Source: Streptomyces sp. CC208A (GTDB taxonomy: Bacteria > Actinomycetota > Actinomycetes > Streptomycetales > Streptomycetaceae). Taken from it: 64,000 bases of DNA. Location: the NCBI RefSeq assembly GCF_030010625.1, contig NZ_JASCXN010000008.1, forward strand, positions 142,908 to 206,907, in the 5' to 3' direction. Shown one piece after another: positions 1 to 7,914 of this stretch (the stretch's first letter is position 1; every line of letters starts with the position of its first letter). The notes beneath the pieces were generated by a model. The model saw only the letters and a list, made by a program, of their open reading frames with translations. It did no database searches and had not been told where the DNA came from. Made by a program: the position numbers and the translations under genes.

Positions 1-305
1 CGCGGCCCCAGCCAGGCCACCGAGGACTGCGTGGCGGTGAAGCCGGGCGAGATCGCCACCGCGCCGAACGTCCCGTCGGCGGTGCTCGTCGGGTAGTAGA
101 TGGTGCCGCCGCCGAAACCGACGGCGGAGAGCGAGGAGACCGAGGTCTGCGCGACCGCGTACGGGCCGCGCAGCGCCTCCACGCTCGACTCGGTGGGTGC
201 GGGGCCGCGCTCGTACGGATTGCCGGTCGCGGCCCCCGCGCCCGGGGCGAGGAGCAGCGCGAGGCCGGCGGCGACGGCGGAGGCCGCGGCAAGGTATCGC
301 TTCAC
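1..305 (-). CDS. Secreted polyesterase / cutinase-lipase (PET-hydrolase family), 3' part outside window
   Basis: Reads leftward from GTG at 305, with an AGAGGA ribosome site about 8-10 bases before it, and runs off the left edge after about 101 residues. Residues 1-27 form a signal peptide ([14 protein letters not shown], hydrophobic core, cut after AxA). The mature start NPYERGP is followed by the [10 protein letters not shown] block and [11 protein letters not shown] and SSVAWLGPR. These match the N-terminal third of actinobacterial cutinases such as the Thermobifida enzymes, which hydrolyse cutin, triglycerides and PET. The tyrosine-like oxyanion position is a Phe here (SPGF). The Ser-Asp-His triad lies outside the window, so activity cannot be judged. 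The family call is from remembered motifs; confidence in the family is high, in the substrate low. Confidence 0.85.
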   Translation of the reverse strand, partial: MKRYLAAASAVAAGLALLLAPGAGAATGNPYERGPAPTESSVEALRGPYAVAQTSVSSLSAVGFGGGTIYYPTSTADGTFGAVAISPGFTATQSSVAWLGP

Positions 306-548
306 GACGAAGTCGTCCTCTCGTGTCGTGGTGCGGCCGCCCCGAGGGAAGGGGACGGCCGGTGCCGTGGGACGGCCCCGCCACTGTGAGGGCGGCACGG
401 AACGCCGTCATCGGCACAATCACCGGCCCCGCGCGCACGGTCCCGGGCCGGGGTGCCGAGGCCCGCGTCCCGGCCCCGTGGCAGACTGCGGGCCTCACCG
501 TTCCCCGGTGAGCGACAGTCCGACACCGCCCGGCCGGCAGGAGGCCCG

Positions 549-1211
549 ATGACCGTCAGCCCCCGCTCCGACGCGTTCCGGGAGCCCTCGCGGGCGCTGC
601 TCGTGCGGTACGGGACGGAGGCGCCGGCCGGCGCGGTGCTCCTGCTGCACGGCGGGCGGGCCGACGGCCTCGACGCCCCGCCGCTCCTCAACCTCCCCGC
701 CCTGCGGATGCGGCCCTTCGCCGAGGCCGTGCGGAAGGCGGCGCGCGGACGGGCGGTCCTGGTCGCCGAGGCCCGCTACCGGTACCGCGGCTGGAACGGC
801 GAGCGCGCCGACGCCGCCCGGGACGCGGAGGCCGCGCTCGCCGGACTGCGGGCGCGCTTCGAGGCGGTCCCGGTCGTCCTGGTGGGCCACTCCATGGGCG
901 GGCGGGCCGCCCTCGCGGTCGCGGGGGACCCGGCCGTCCGGGGCGTGGTGGCCCTCGCGCCCTGGTGCCCGCCGGACGAGCCGGTCGCCCACCTCGCGGG
1001 CCGCCGCCTGCACCTGCTGCACGACGAGACGGACCGGGTCACGGCGGCACGCGACTCCTGGGCGTTCGTCCACCGGGCCCGGGAGGCCGGCGCCGACGCG
1101 ACCGGCATCCCCATGCCGATCGGAAGCCACACCATGCTGCGCGGCGCCCGCCTGTGGCACCGGCGCGCCACCGAACTCGCCCTGGAGACCCTGGAACGGC
1201 CCCCCGCCTGA
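549..1211 (+). CDS. Alpha/beta hydrolase, dienelactone-hydrolase-like
   Basis: A 220-residue cytoplasmic protein. ATG at 549 is chosen because CAGGAGG lies just upstream; the open frame extends further left but without a ribosome site. LLLHGG near residue 30 is the oxyanion region, GHSMGG near residue 113 holds the nucleophile Ser, LHDETD near 160 the acid Asp and GSHTML near 193 the His, so a complete triad is visible in the expected order. The length is at the small end of the family, with little room for a lid. It lies divergent to the polyesterase gene and 97 bases before a MarR gene. The substrate is not predictable. Confidence 0.85.
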   Translation: MTVSPRSDAFREPSRALLVRYGTEAPAGAVLLLHGGRADGLDAPPLLNLPALRMRPFAEAVRKAARGRAVLVAEARYRYRGWNGERADAARDAEAALAGLRARFEAVPVVLVGHSMGGRAALAVAGDPAVRGVVALAPWCPPDEPVAHLAGRRLHLLHDETDRVTAARDSWAFVHRAREAGADATGIPMPIGSHTMLRGARLWHRRATELALETLERPPA

Positions 1212-1296
1212 CGGCCCACAGACCTCCGCGTGAGGGTCGCCGGACACCCCGGCCCGCCCGGGGCCCGCGCTCGTCCCCGTCCGCCGGACCGCTGGA

Positions 1297-1308
1297 TACG
1301 CTGGCCGC
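1297..1308 (+). promoter_or_regulatory. Leaderless-type -10 before marR
   Basis: TACGCT at 1297-1302 fits the TAnnnT -10 consensus and ends six bases before ATG 1309. No ribosome site is present, so the mRNA probably begins at the start codon. The same 15 bases (TACGCT, GGCCGC, ATG) recur before the sirtuin gene near 28.25 kb. Confidence 0.5.
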
Positions 1309-1833
1309 ATGACCGGCGGACAGGGGCAGCAGGAGGTGCGGGACGTGCGGGAAGACCAGGGCGACGCCGTCGGGGAACGGGACACCGGAGACGTCGGGCT
1401 CCACCGGTTCGCCGTCGCGCTGCGCCGTACCTTCGGCGAGGTCAACCGCGTGGCCCACGGCTTCGCCGCCGACCAGCGGCTGCACCCCACGGACGTCCAG
1501 GCCCTGTCGTTCGTCCTCGACCACGAAGGGCCCGTCACCCCCGGCCTGCTCCGCAACCACCTGGGCCTGACCTCCGGCGCGGTCACCGCCTGCCTCGACC
1601 GGCTGGAGAAGGCCGGGCACATCCGGCGCACCCGCGAGAGCGCCGACCGGCGGGTGGTGCACGTCGAGTACGCCGACGGCGCCAAGGCCGTCGCCCGCGC
1701 CCACTTCCGGCCGCTGGCCGAGGCCACCGAGAAGGCCCGCGCCCGCTTCGACGAGGGCGAACTCGGCACCGTGCTGCGGTTCCTGGAGGTCCTCAACGCC
1801 GAACTGGCCGACCTGCGCGTACCCCGGCGCTGA
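1309..1833 (+). CDS. MarR family transcriptional regulator
   Basis: A 174-residue DNA-binding protein. A winged helix-turn-helix spans roughly residues 55-125: HPTDVQALSFV, then the recognition region LTSGAVTACLDRLEKAGHIRRTRESADRR, with the Asp-Arg wing typical of MarR. C-terminal helices complete the dimer. ATG at 1309 is preceded by a leaderless-type -10. MarR proteins usually repress a neighbouring gene and release DNA on binding a small aromatic ligand or on oxidation. The hydrolase upstream is the nearest candidate target, but no clear operator palindrome was found. A paralogue with the same HPTDVxALxxLLD block lies at 60.4 kb. Confidence 0.88.
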   Translation: MTGGQGQQEVRDVREDQGDAVGERDTGDVGLHRFAVALRRTFGEVNRVAHGFAADQRLHPTDVQALSFVLDHEGPVTPGLLRNHLGLTSGAVTACLDRLEKAGHIRRTRESADRRVVHVEYADGAKAVARAHFRPLAEATEKARARFDEGELGTVLRFLEVLNAELADLRVPRR

Positions 1834-1857
1834 CCGGAGCGGACGCCGGGGACGGCG

Positions 1858-4056
1858 TCAGGGGGCGTCGTCCAGCCGGAAGGCCAGCATCGCCGTGTCG
1901 TCGCGGTGGTCCGAGAGGTCCTGGAGGACCCGCAGGAGGTCGGGGAGCGGCCGACCGCGGCAGCGGGCGGCCTCGGCGACCAGCCGGCGCAGGCCCTCGT
2001 CGATCGGGGCGGAGGGCGTCTCGATCAGGCCGTCGGTGTACAGAAGGAGGGTGTCGCCGGGGCGGAGGACGTGGGCGCGGGTCGTACGGGGGAGGTCCGG
2101 GGCCACGCACAGCGGCGGGTCCACCGCGCCGAAGAGGTGACGGACGGCGCCGTGGGCCGGAACGACCAGGGGCGGCGGGTGACCCGCGTTCGACCAGGTC
2201 AGCAGCCACGTGCCGTCCGCGCGGCGGCGGAGGGCCGTGAGCAGGGCGGTGGCCAGCGGGGCCGTGTCCAGGCCCGCGGAGACCTGGTCGAGCCGGGCGA
2301 GCACCGAGTCCGGCATGGCCTCGGGGCCGCCCGCGTACGCCAGCGCCCGCAGCATGCTGCGCATCTGACCCATCGCCGTGGCCGCCGTCAGGTCGTGCCC
2401 CGCCACGTCCCCGATGTCGAGGACGAGCGTGCCGTCCGGCAGCGTGAAGGCGTCGTACCAGTCCCCGCCGATCTCCCCGCTGGGGCTGGCCGGCTGGTAG
2501 CGGGCGGCCAGTGCCCCGCCCCGCACCGGCGGAGGCTCGGTCAGGTGCGCCCGCTGGAGGCTCAGCGCGGTGCGCCGTGCCCGCTGGAGGTCGAGGACCA
2601 TGCGGATCGGCCGCTGGGCGTGGTGCAGCACCTCCCGCAGGAGCTCGGTCTCCGCCGGGCCGGGGACCGGGGTGTCGCCGTTGCTGCTGGTGGCGGCGTA
2701 CCCGAGCACCAGGTCGTCGACGATCAGCGGGATGAGGGTGAGGCTGGTGGCCCCCGAGGCGATCAGCCACCGCTCGCTGACCGTCGGGATCAGTCCGGGC
2801 GGCACCGGACCGCCCGCCTCCAGCGGGAAGGTGACCGGCGTCCGCCGGTCGAGCACCTCGCGGACGGCCGGTGTCACCGCCACCCGCTGGCCGCGCAGCG
2901 CGGGCGGGGCGGGCAGCCCGGGCCGGGTCGCCGACGCGATCCGGCGGGCCGTCACCCCGGCGTGTGCCGGCAGCGGCCACTCGTCGTGCGAGAGCAGCAG
3001 GATCAGGCAGGCGTCGGTGAGCTCCGGCACCACCACCTTCACCACCTCGGCGAACGCCTCGTGCAGGCTCGCCCCCGACACCGCGGCGACCTGCGCGAGC
3101 AGCCGCTCGCGCAGCCGCGTGCCCCAGGCGTCCTCGACGTCGGCGGTGGCCGCCACCCACTCGGTGATGCGCCCGTCCCGCAGGACCGGCACGGAACGGG
3201 TGGCCAGGTGCCGGTACGAGCCGTCCGCCGCCCGCACCCGGAACGCCGCCTCGAAGACCCCGCCGCTCCCCGCGGCCCGCCGCCACGCCTCCCGCAGCGG
3301 CTCCCGGTCCCGGGGGTGGATGCGCGCGTACCAGCCCTCGTCCGCGCGCGGGTGCCACGGCGCCCCCGTGAGCCGCTCCCAGCCGGGGACGATCTCCTCC
3401 ATGGAGCCGTCGGCCCCCCTGACCCACACCATGTGCGAGACCGCCGAGACCAGCGCCTCGTACCGCTGGAGCGTCCGGGCCTCGGCGGTGGTGTCCATCG
3501 CCAGGACGAGGATCCCGGGACCCTCGGCGGTGGTGACCGGACTGCACGAGTACACGAAGTGCCGGGCCTGCCCGGCGGCCCCGGGGTCGGTCCGCCGCTC
3601 CCCGACGACCTGCCGCCCCCGTCCCGTGCCCCGTACGGAGTCGAGCACACCCAGGAAACGGTGACCGTCCGCGTCCGGGAAGGCGACCCGCGCCGGCACC
3701 CCGGTCCGGCGGGCGCCGAAGAGACGGGTGAACGCCGCGTTGGTGTAGATCAGCCGGTCCTCCGGCCCCGCCAGCACGGCGACGGCGGCGACGGTCCGGT
3801 CGAACACGCGCGGATCGAAGGGGACCCCGGGCGCGTCGGCGCCCGGCCCGCCCTCGTTCGGCCGTGTTCCGGACGCGCCTGCGCCCGGCCCACCCCCGAC
3901 CCCGTCCGCCCCCGGTTCGCCCTGAGCCACGTCCGCGGCTGCCCTGGCCCCGGCCGCGCCCGGCCCGCCCGCGCCCGGCCCGCCCGCGCCCGGCCCGGCC
4001 GCCGACGCGCCGGTTGCGTGCCGGTCCGGTCCCTCCGTGGTCTCGCCGTCCTTCAC
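1858..4056 (-). CDS. PAS-PAS-GAF PP2C-type (SpoIIE/RsbU) serine phosphatase
   Basis: About 732 residues from GTG 4056. A low-complexity Gly/Ala/Pro segment (about residues 10-80) precedes two PAS domains (about 85-190 with RLIYTNAAFTRLFG, and 200-320 with the PAC-like GSYRHLATRSVPV), then a GAF-like region and a C-terminal SpoIIE phosphatase. The phosphatase shows the metal and core motifs GGDWYD, GDVAGHD, SNAGHPPP, LLLYTDGLIE and DDTAMLAF. Such proteins dephosphorylate anti-sigma-antagonist proteins, coupling a sensed signal to sigma-factor or anti-anti-sigma switches. No kinase or STAS gene is adjacent. The start is uncertain because the frame stays open upstream to 4620; GTG 4056 is preferred since it avoids overlap with the divergent gene, although its ribosome site (GATGAG) is weak. 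Confidence 0.85.
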   Translation of the reverse strand: MKDGETTEGPDRHATGASAAGPGAGGPGAGGPGAAGARAAADVAQGEPGADGVGGGPGAGASGTRPNEGGPGADAPGVPFDPRVFDRTVAAVAVLAGPEDRLIYTNAAFTRLFGARRTGVPARVAFPDADGHRFLGVLDSVRGTGRGRQVVGERRTDPGAAGQARHFVYSCSPVTTAEGPGILVLAMDTTAEARTLQRYEALVSAVSHMVWVRGADGSMEEIVPGWERLTGAPWHPRADEGWYARIHPRDREPLREAWRRAAGSGGVFEAAFRVRAADGSYRHLATRSVPVLRDGRITEWVAATADVEDAWGTRLRERLLAQVAAVSGASLHEAFAEVVKVVVPELTDACLILLLSHDEWPLPAHAGVTARRIASATRPGLPAPPALRGQRVAVTPAVREVLDRRTPVTFPLEAGGPVPPGLIPTVSERWLIASGATSLTLIPLIVDDLVLGYAATSSNGDTPVPGPAETELLREVLHHAQRPIRMVLDLQRARRTALSLQRAHLTEPPPVRGGALAARYQPASPSGEIGGDWYDAFTLPDGTLVLDIGDVAGHDLTAATAMGQMRSMLRALAYAGGPEAMPDSVLARLDQVSAGLDTAPLATALLTALRRRADGTWLLTWSNAGHPPPLVVPAHGAVRHLFGAVDPPLCVAPDLPRTTRAHVLRPGDTLLLYTDGLIETPSAPIDEGLRRLVAEAARCRGRPLPDLLRVLQDLSDHRDDTAMLAFRLDDAP

Positions 4057-4251
4057 GTTCTCATCATCGTGGCGGGAGCGGCTCCCGGCCCGCCGTCGGC
4101 CCCCGGACGGCCGTGCGACGGCGTGGTTGACGCGCGTCGACCCGACGGTCCAGGCTGTCCCCTCGACAGGCGCTGTCTGACGGATGCATGACATCCCGTG
4201 ACGTGACCCTCCATGCCCTTCCGCATGGCCCGCCGAGGTGGAGGCCGCCCG

Positions 4252-5007
4252 ATGCCCCTGCACACCCGCGCTCCCGTTTCCCCCGTCGCCAGACTCCTGC
4301 TCGCCCTCGTCCTGCTCGTCGCCGGCCTCGCCGGAGTCGTGACCGGCGCGAGTCCCGCCCGCGCCGACGGCTGCTACACCTGGTCGCGCACCCTCTCCCA
4401 GGGCGCGACCGGAGCCGACGTGACCCAGCTCCAGATCCGCGTCGCCGGCTACCCCGGCTACGGCGCCGTCCTCGCCGTCGACGGCTCCTACGGCCCGGCC
4501 ACCGCCGCCGCCGTGAAGCGCTTCCAGTCCGCCTACGGGCTCGCCGCCGACGGGGTCGCCGGACCCGCGACGTTCAGCAAGATCTACGCCCTCCAGGACG
4601 ACGACTGCACCCCGATCCACTTCTCGTACGCCGAGCTGAACAACTGCAACACCACCTGGTCGGGCGGGGCCGTCAGCGCCGCCACCGCCAAGTCAAACGC
4701 CCTGCGCACCATGTGGAAGCTGGAGGCCCTCCGGCACGCCCTCGGCGACCAGTCCATCCGGGTGACCAGCGGCTTCCGCAGCACCGCGTGCAACGACGCG
4801 GTCGGCGGCGCCTCCTCCAGCCGGCACCTGTACGGTGACGCGGCCGACCTGGGCTCCGGCCCGCACTCCCTGTGCCGTCTGGCCCAGCAGGCCCGCTACC
4901 ACGGCTTCAACGGCATCCTCGGCCCCGGCTACCCCGGCCACTCCGACCACACCCACGTGGACCACCGCTCCACCCGCTACTGGTCCGCCTCCTCCTGCGG
5001 CATCTGA
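4252..5007 (+). CDS. Secreted peptidoglycan-binding M15A (D-Ala-D-Ala carboxypeptidase-type) peptidase
   Basis: 251 residues. ATG 4252 has GGTGGAGG upstream; an in-frame ATG at 4213 lacks one. Signal peptide about 1-38, ending ASPARA. A PG_binding_1 domain at about 45-110 carries SQGATGADVTQLQ, VDGSYGPATAAAVKRFQ and ADGVAGPAT. The catalytic Peptidase_M15_3 domain at about 125-245 has the zinc pattern SxHxxGxAxD (SSRHLYGDAADL) and the second histidine pair in HTHVDH. Acts outside the cell on stem peptides of the wall. Cys pairs fit an extracellular protein. A strong hairpin ends the unit. Confidence 0.9.
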   Translation: MPLHTRAPVSPVARLLLALVLLVAGLAGVVTGASPARADGCYTWSRTLSQGATGADVTQLQIRVAGYPGYGAVLAVDGSYGPATAAAVKRFQSAYGLAADGVAGPATFSKIYALQDDDCTPIHFSYAELNNCNTTWSGGAVSAATAKSNALRTMWKLEALRHALGDQSIRVTSGFRSTACNDAVGGASSSRHLYGDAADLGSGPHSLCRLAQQARYHGFNGILGPGYPGHSDHTHVDHRSTRYWSASSCGI

Positions 5008-5022
5008 GCGCGGCATCTGAGC

Positions 5023-5073
5023 GCGGCATCCGGGCCCCGTCCGCCGGACCGGTGGACGGGGCCCGGATGCCGC
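5023..5073. terminator. Bidirectional terminator hairpin
   Basis: A perfect 20-bp stem (5023-5042 against 5054-5073) with an 11-base loop lies between the convergent M15 peptidase and Nudix-like genes. No U tract follows, as is common for Streptomyces terminators. Three copies of GCGGCATC occur just before and within the left arm. Confidence 0.8.
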
Positions 5074-5080
5074 GTGGGTG

Positions 5081-5617
5081 TCAGTAGCTGACGCCCACGT
5101 GGGCCAGGGCCTGCTTGAGGAGGACGCCGTGGCCGCCGGGCATCTCGCTCTGGACGGCGGGGGAGGCCGCCTCCTGGGGGCTGAACCAGACCAGGTCGAG
5201 GGCGTCCTGGCGGGGCCGGCAGTCGCCGCTCACCGGCACGATGTAGGCGAGCGACACCGCGTGCTGGCGGGGGTCGTGGAACGGGGTGATGCCGGCGGTC
5301 GGGAAGTACTCGGCGACCGTGAACGGCTGGAGGGAGGCGGGCACGCGCGGCAGCGCCACCGGCCCGAGGTCCTTCTCCAGGTGCCGCAGCAGCGCGTCCC
5401 GGATGCGTTCGTGGTGCATCACGCGCCCGGAGACGAGGGTGCGGTTGATCGTTCCGTCGGCGCCGATGCGGAGCAGCAGTCCGATGCTCGTGACTTCGCC
5501 GCTGTCGTCCACCCGTACGGGAACCGCGTCGACGTACAGGATCGGCATCCGGGCCCGGGCCGTGTCCAGCTCGTCCGAGGTCATCCAGCCGGGCGTGGTC
5601 TCAGTCATGTCAGACAT
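5081..5617 (-). CDS. Nudix-like family protein (DUF4916)
   Basis: 178 residues from ATG 5617 (AGG close upstream; ATG 5608 is the alternative). The fold shows Nudix-like strands (MPILYVDAVPV, GLLLRIGADG, SLAYIVPVSGD, ALDLVWFSP). The classical Nudix box GX5EX7REUXEEXGU is not present in canonical form, as is usual for the DUF4916 group found across actinobacteria. Probably cytoplasmic; substrate and even hydrolase activity are unknown. It is convergent with the M15 peptidase and followed by no obvious partner. Confidence 0.7.
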   Translation of the reverse strand: MSDMTETTPGWMTSDELDTARARMPILYVDAVPVRVDDSGEVTSIGLLLRIGADGTINRTLVSGRVMHHERIRDALLRHLEKDLGPVALPRVPASLQPFTVAEYFPTAGITPFHDPRQHAVSLAYIVPVSGDCRPRQDALDLVWFSPQEAASPAVQSEMPGGHGVLLKQALAHVGVSY

Positions 5618-5726
5618 CGCCTGATCATACTTTCCGTCGGGCTTCCCCGGCTGTGATTCCGGCATCCGGCATCCGCCGTTCGGGTGGGTTCCCTCCCGGC
5701 GGGCGGGCTTCCGCCCCCTGCTTCAC

Positions 5727-6575
5727 TTACTTCACCGAACCGGCCATCACCCCCCGCACGAAGTGCTTCTGGAAGGCGAAGAACACCACCAGCGGCACGA
5801 CCAGGGAGAGGAACGCCCCCGGCGCGAGCACCCCGATGTTGCTGCCGAACTGCCGCATCTGCGACTGCAGCGCCACCGTCAGCGGCTGCGACTCCCCGTC
5901 GGCGAAGAGCAGCGCCACCAGCATGTCGTTCCACACCCACAGGAACTGGAAGATCGCCAGGCTCGCGAGCGCGGGCCGCCCCAGCGGCAGCACCAGCCGG
6001 TGGAAGATCCGCCACTCGCCGCCGCCGTCCAGCCGGGCCGCCTCCAGCATCTCCCGGGGGATCTCCGCGAAGAAGTTCCGCAGCAGGAAGACGCCGAACG
6101 GCAGTCCGTACGCCACGTGGAAGAGGACGACACCGGCCACCGTCCCGAACAGGCCCACCGCGCCGAAGAGCTTGGCCACCGGCAGCAGACCGATCTGCAC
6201 CGGCACCACCAACAGGCCGACCACCACCAGGAACAGCGCGTCCCGGCCCGGGAACTCCAGCCAGGCGAAGGCGTATCCGGCGAGCGCCGACACCCCGACG
6301 ACGAGGACGGTGGTGGGCACCGAGATCAGGACGGTGTTCCAGAACGCCTGGACGAGCCCGGAATCCTCGAACAGCGCCCGGTAGTTGTCGAAGGACAGCT
6401 GCGACGGGTCGGTGAACGCCGTCCACCAGCCGTCCGCCGCGTTGTCCCGGTCGGAGCGCAGCGAGGAGAGCAGCAGCCCGGCCAGCGGGGTGACCCAGAC
6501 GAGGGCGACCAGGAGCAGCAGCGTCTGCACCGCCGTGCTCCCCAGCCACCGGCCCGCTCCGGCACGCCTGTTCAC
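5727..6575 (-). CDS. Carbohydrate ABC transporter permease (MalG-type)
   Basis: 282 residues, six predicted membrane helices, and the cytoplasmic EAA loop EAARLDGGGEWRIFHRLVLPLGRP that docks to the ATPase. GTG 6575 overlaps the TGA of the upstream permease (GTGA), with GGAAGGGGGG as ribosome site, so the two are translationally coupled. The C-terminal QKHFVRGVMAGSVK is typical of MalG-like subunits. It is the last gene of the binding protein-permease-permease operon. No ATPase gene is present, so it probably uses a shared MsiK-type ATPase encoded elsewhere, as is usual in Streptomyces. Confidence 0.93.
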   Translation of the reverse strand: MNRRAGAGRWLGSTAVQTLLLLVALVWVTPLAGLLLSSLRSDRDNAADGWWTAFTDPSQLSFDNYRALFEDSGLVQAFWNTVLISVPTTVLVVGVSALAGYAFAWLEFPGRDALFLVVVGLLVVPVQIGLLPVAKLFGAVGLFGTVAGVVLFHVAYGLPFGVFLLRNFFAEIPREMLEAARLDGGGEWRIFHRLVLPLGRPALASLAIFQFLWVWNDMLVALLFADGESQPLTVALQSQMRQFGSNIGVLAPGAFLSLVVPLVVFFAFQKHFVRGVMAGSVK

Positions 6576-7903
6576 GATCCGCCCCCCTTCCGGAAGCGCC
6601 GGATGTTGAAGACCATCGCCGGGACGACGAGCAGGAGCAGCAGCACGCTGAGGGCGCTGCCGAGCCCCTGGTCGTTGCCGCCGCCGAAGGAGACCAGCCA
6701 CATGCGGGTGGCCAGCACGTTCGCCTCCTCCTGCACCGGCCCCGGAGCGATGACGTAGACGAGGTCGAAGACCTTCATCACGTTGATGACCAGCGTCACG
6801 AAGACGACCGTGAGGACGGGCGCGAGCAGCGGCACGGTGATCCTGCGGAAGATCTGCCGCTCGTTCGCGCCGTCCACCCGGGCCGCTTCCAGTACGTCAC
6901 GGGGGAGGGCGGCGAGCCCCGCCCCGATCAGCACCATGGAGAAACCGGTCCACACCCACAGGTAGGCGCCGATGATCGCGGGGGTGACCAGGGCCGGGCC
7001 GAGCCAGTCGACACCGCCGTACCCGGCGGCGAAGTTGGCGGCCGGCAGCCGCAGCCGGTACGTCCCGTCGCCGAGCCCGTCGAACCGGAAGGTGCCGTCG
7101 GCGGCCGTGCGGGCCGACGCCACCGCCTTCCCGTCCCGGACCGCCTCGACCGTCATTCCCGGCAGCCCCTTCTCCCGGGCGTCCACGACCCCCGCCCGGC
7201 CGCCCGTCCCGGGCGTGAAGTCCAGGTACACGGTCCCGGCCAGGACGCCCGGCGCCGCGTCGGGGGTCCGCGCCGCTTCCGTACGCCCCGGTACGGCCCC
7301 GGGGGCGACGCCCACGAAGGGCAGGACGGCGACGGAACCGGGCCGCAGCTCGCCGCTCGTGTACCCGTCGGCCGGGCTTCCGGTGAGCCCCTCGCCCTCC
7401 CGGGCGCGGGCGGTCGGGTACGGCGACGGTTCGGCGAAGACGTCGTGGACGCCGACCACCACCGCGTTGAGGACGCCCCGGTCGGGATCCTGCTCGTACG
7501 CCAGCCGGAAGACGATGCCCGCGGCGAGGAACGACACGGCCATCGGCAGGAACAGCACCAGCTTGAACGCGGTCGCCCACCGCACCCGCTCGGTGAGCAC
7601 GGCCAGGACGAGGCCGAGCCCGGTGAGCAGGACCGGGGCGACCACCACCCAGACCGCGCTGTTGCGGAGCGCCTTGAGGGTGGCCGGGTCCCGGACCATC
7701 TCCACGTAGTTGTCCGCGCCGACGAACCGGTCGCCGCCCGCGTCGAAGAGGCTGCGGACCACGGAGAAGACGACCGGGTAGGCGACGAGCGCGCCGAGGA
7801 GCAGGAGGGCGGGCAGGGCGAAGGCGGCACCGAGCAGCCGCCGTCTGCGCAGGGCGCGCCGCCGCGGGTCCGCCGCGGCGCGCGCCTTCGTCCGCTGGAC
7901 CAT
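6572..7903 (-). CDS. Carbohydrate ABC transporter permease (MalF-type) with inserted extracellular beta-sandwich domain
   Basis: 443 residues against about 300 for ordinary relatives. The extra length lies between the third and fourth membrane segments, the position of the MalF periplasmic P2 loop. It contains a prealbumin/Cna_B/SdrD-like repeat (GTVYLDFTPG, KGLPGMTVEAVRDG, ADGTFRFDGLGDGTYRLRLP) at about residues 205-275. The EAA loop EAARVDGANERQIFRRITVPLLAP and the C-terminal helix are normal. ATG 7903 is 11 bases after the binding-protein stop; the 3' end overlaps the next permease by 4 bases. The insert faces outside and may contact the binding protein or the sugar polymer; that role is inference. 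Confidence 0.9.
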   Translation of the reverse strand: MVQRTKARAAADPRRRALRRRRLLGAAFALPALLLLGALVAYPVVFSVVRSLFDAGGDRFVGADNYVEMVRDPATLKALRNSAVWVVVAPVLLTGLGLVLAVLTERVRWATAFKLVLFLPMAVSFLAAGIVFRLAYEQDPDRGVLNAVVVGVHDVFAEPSPYPTARAREGEGLTGSPADGYTSGELRPGSVAVLPFVGVAPGAVPGRTEAARTPDAAPGVLAGTVYLDFTPGTGGRAGVVDAREKGLPGMTVEAVRDGKAVASARTAADGTFRFDGLGDGTYRLRLPAANFAAGYGGVDWLGPALVTPAIIGAYLWVWTGFSMVLIGAGLAALPRDVLEAARVDGANERQIFRRITVPLLAPVLTVVFVTLVINVMKVFDLVYVIAPGPVQEEANVLATRMWLVSFGGGNDQGLGSALSVLLLLLVVPAMVFNIRRFRKGGGS

Positions 7904-7914
7904 GGCGGGCGGCC

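Noticed and set aside
1793..3547. 584-residue open frame inside the PAS/PP2C gene
   Set aside because: Arg/Pro/Gly-rich shadow on the same strand in another frame; the real frame has all phosphatase motifs.
5757..6758. Plus-strand frames opposite the permease genes
   Set aside because: Shadows; both permeases carry EAA loops and coupled starts on the minus strand.
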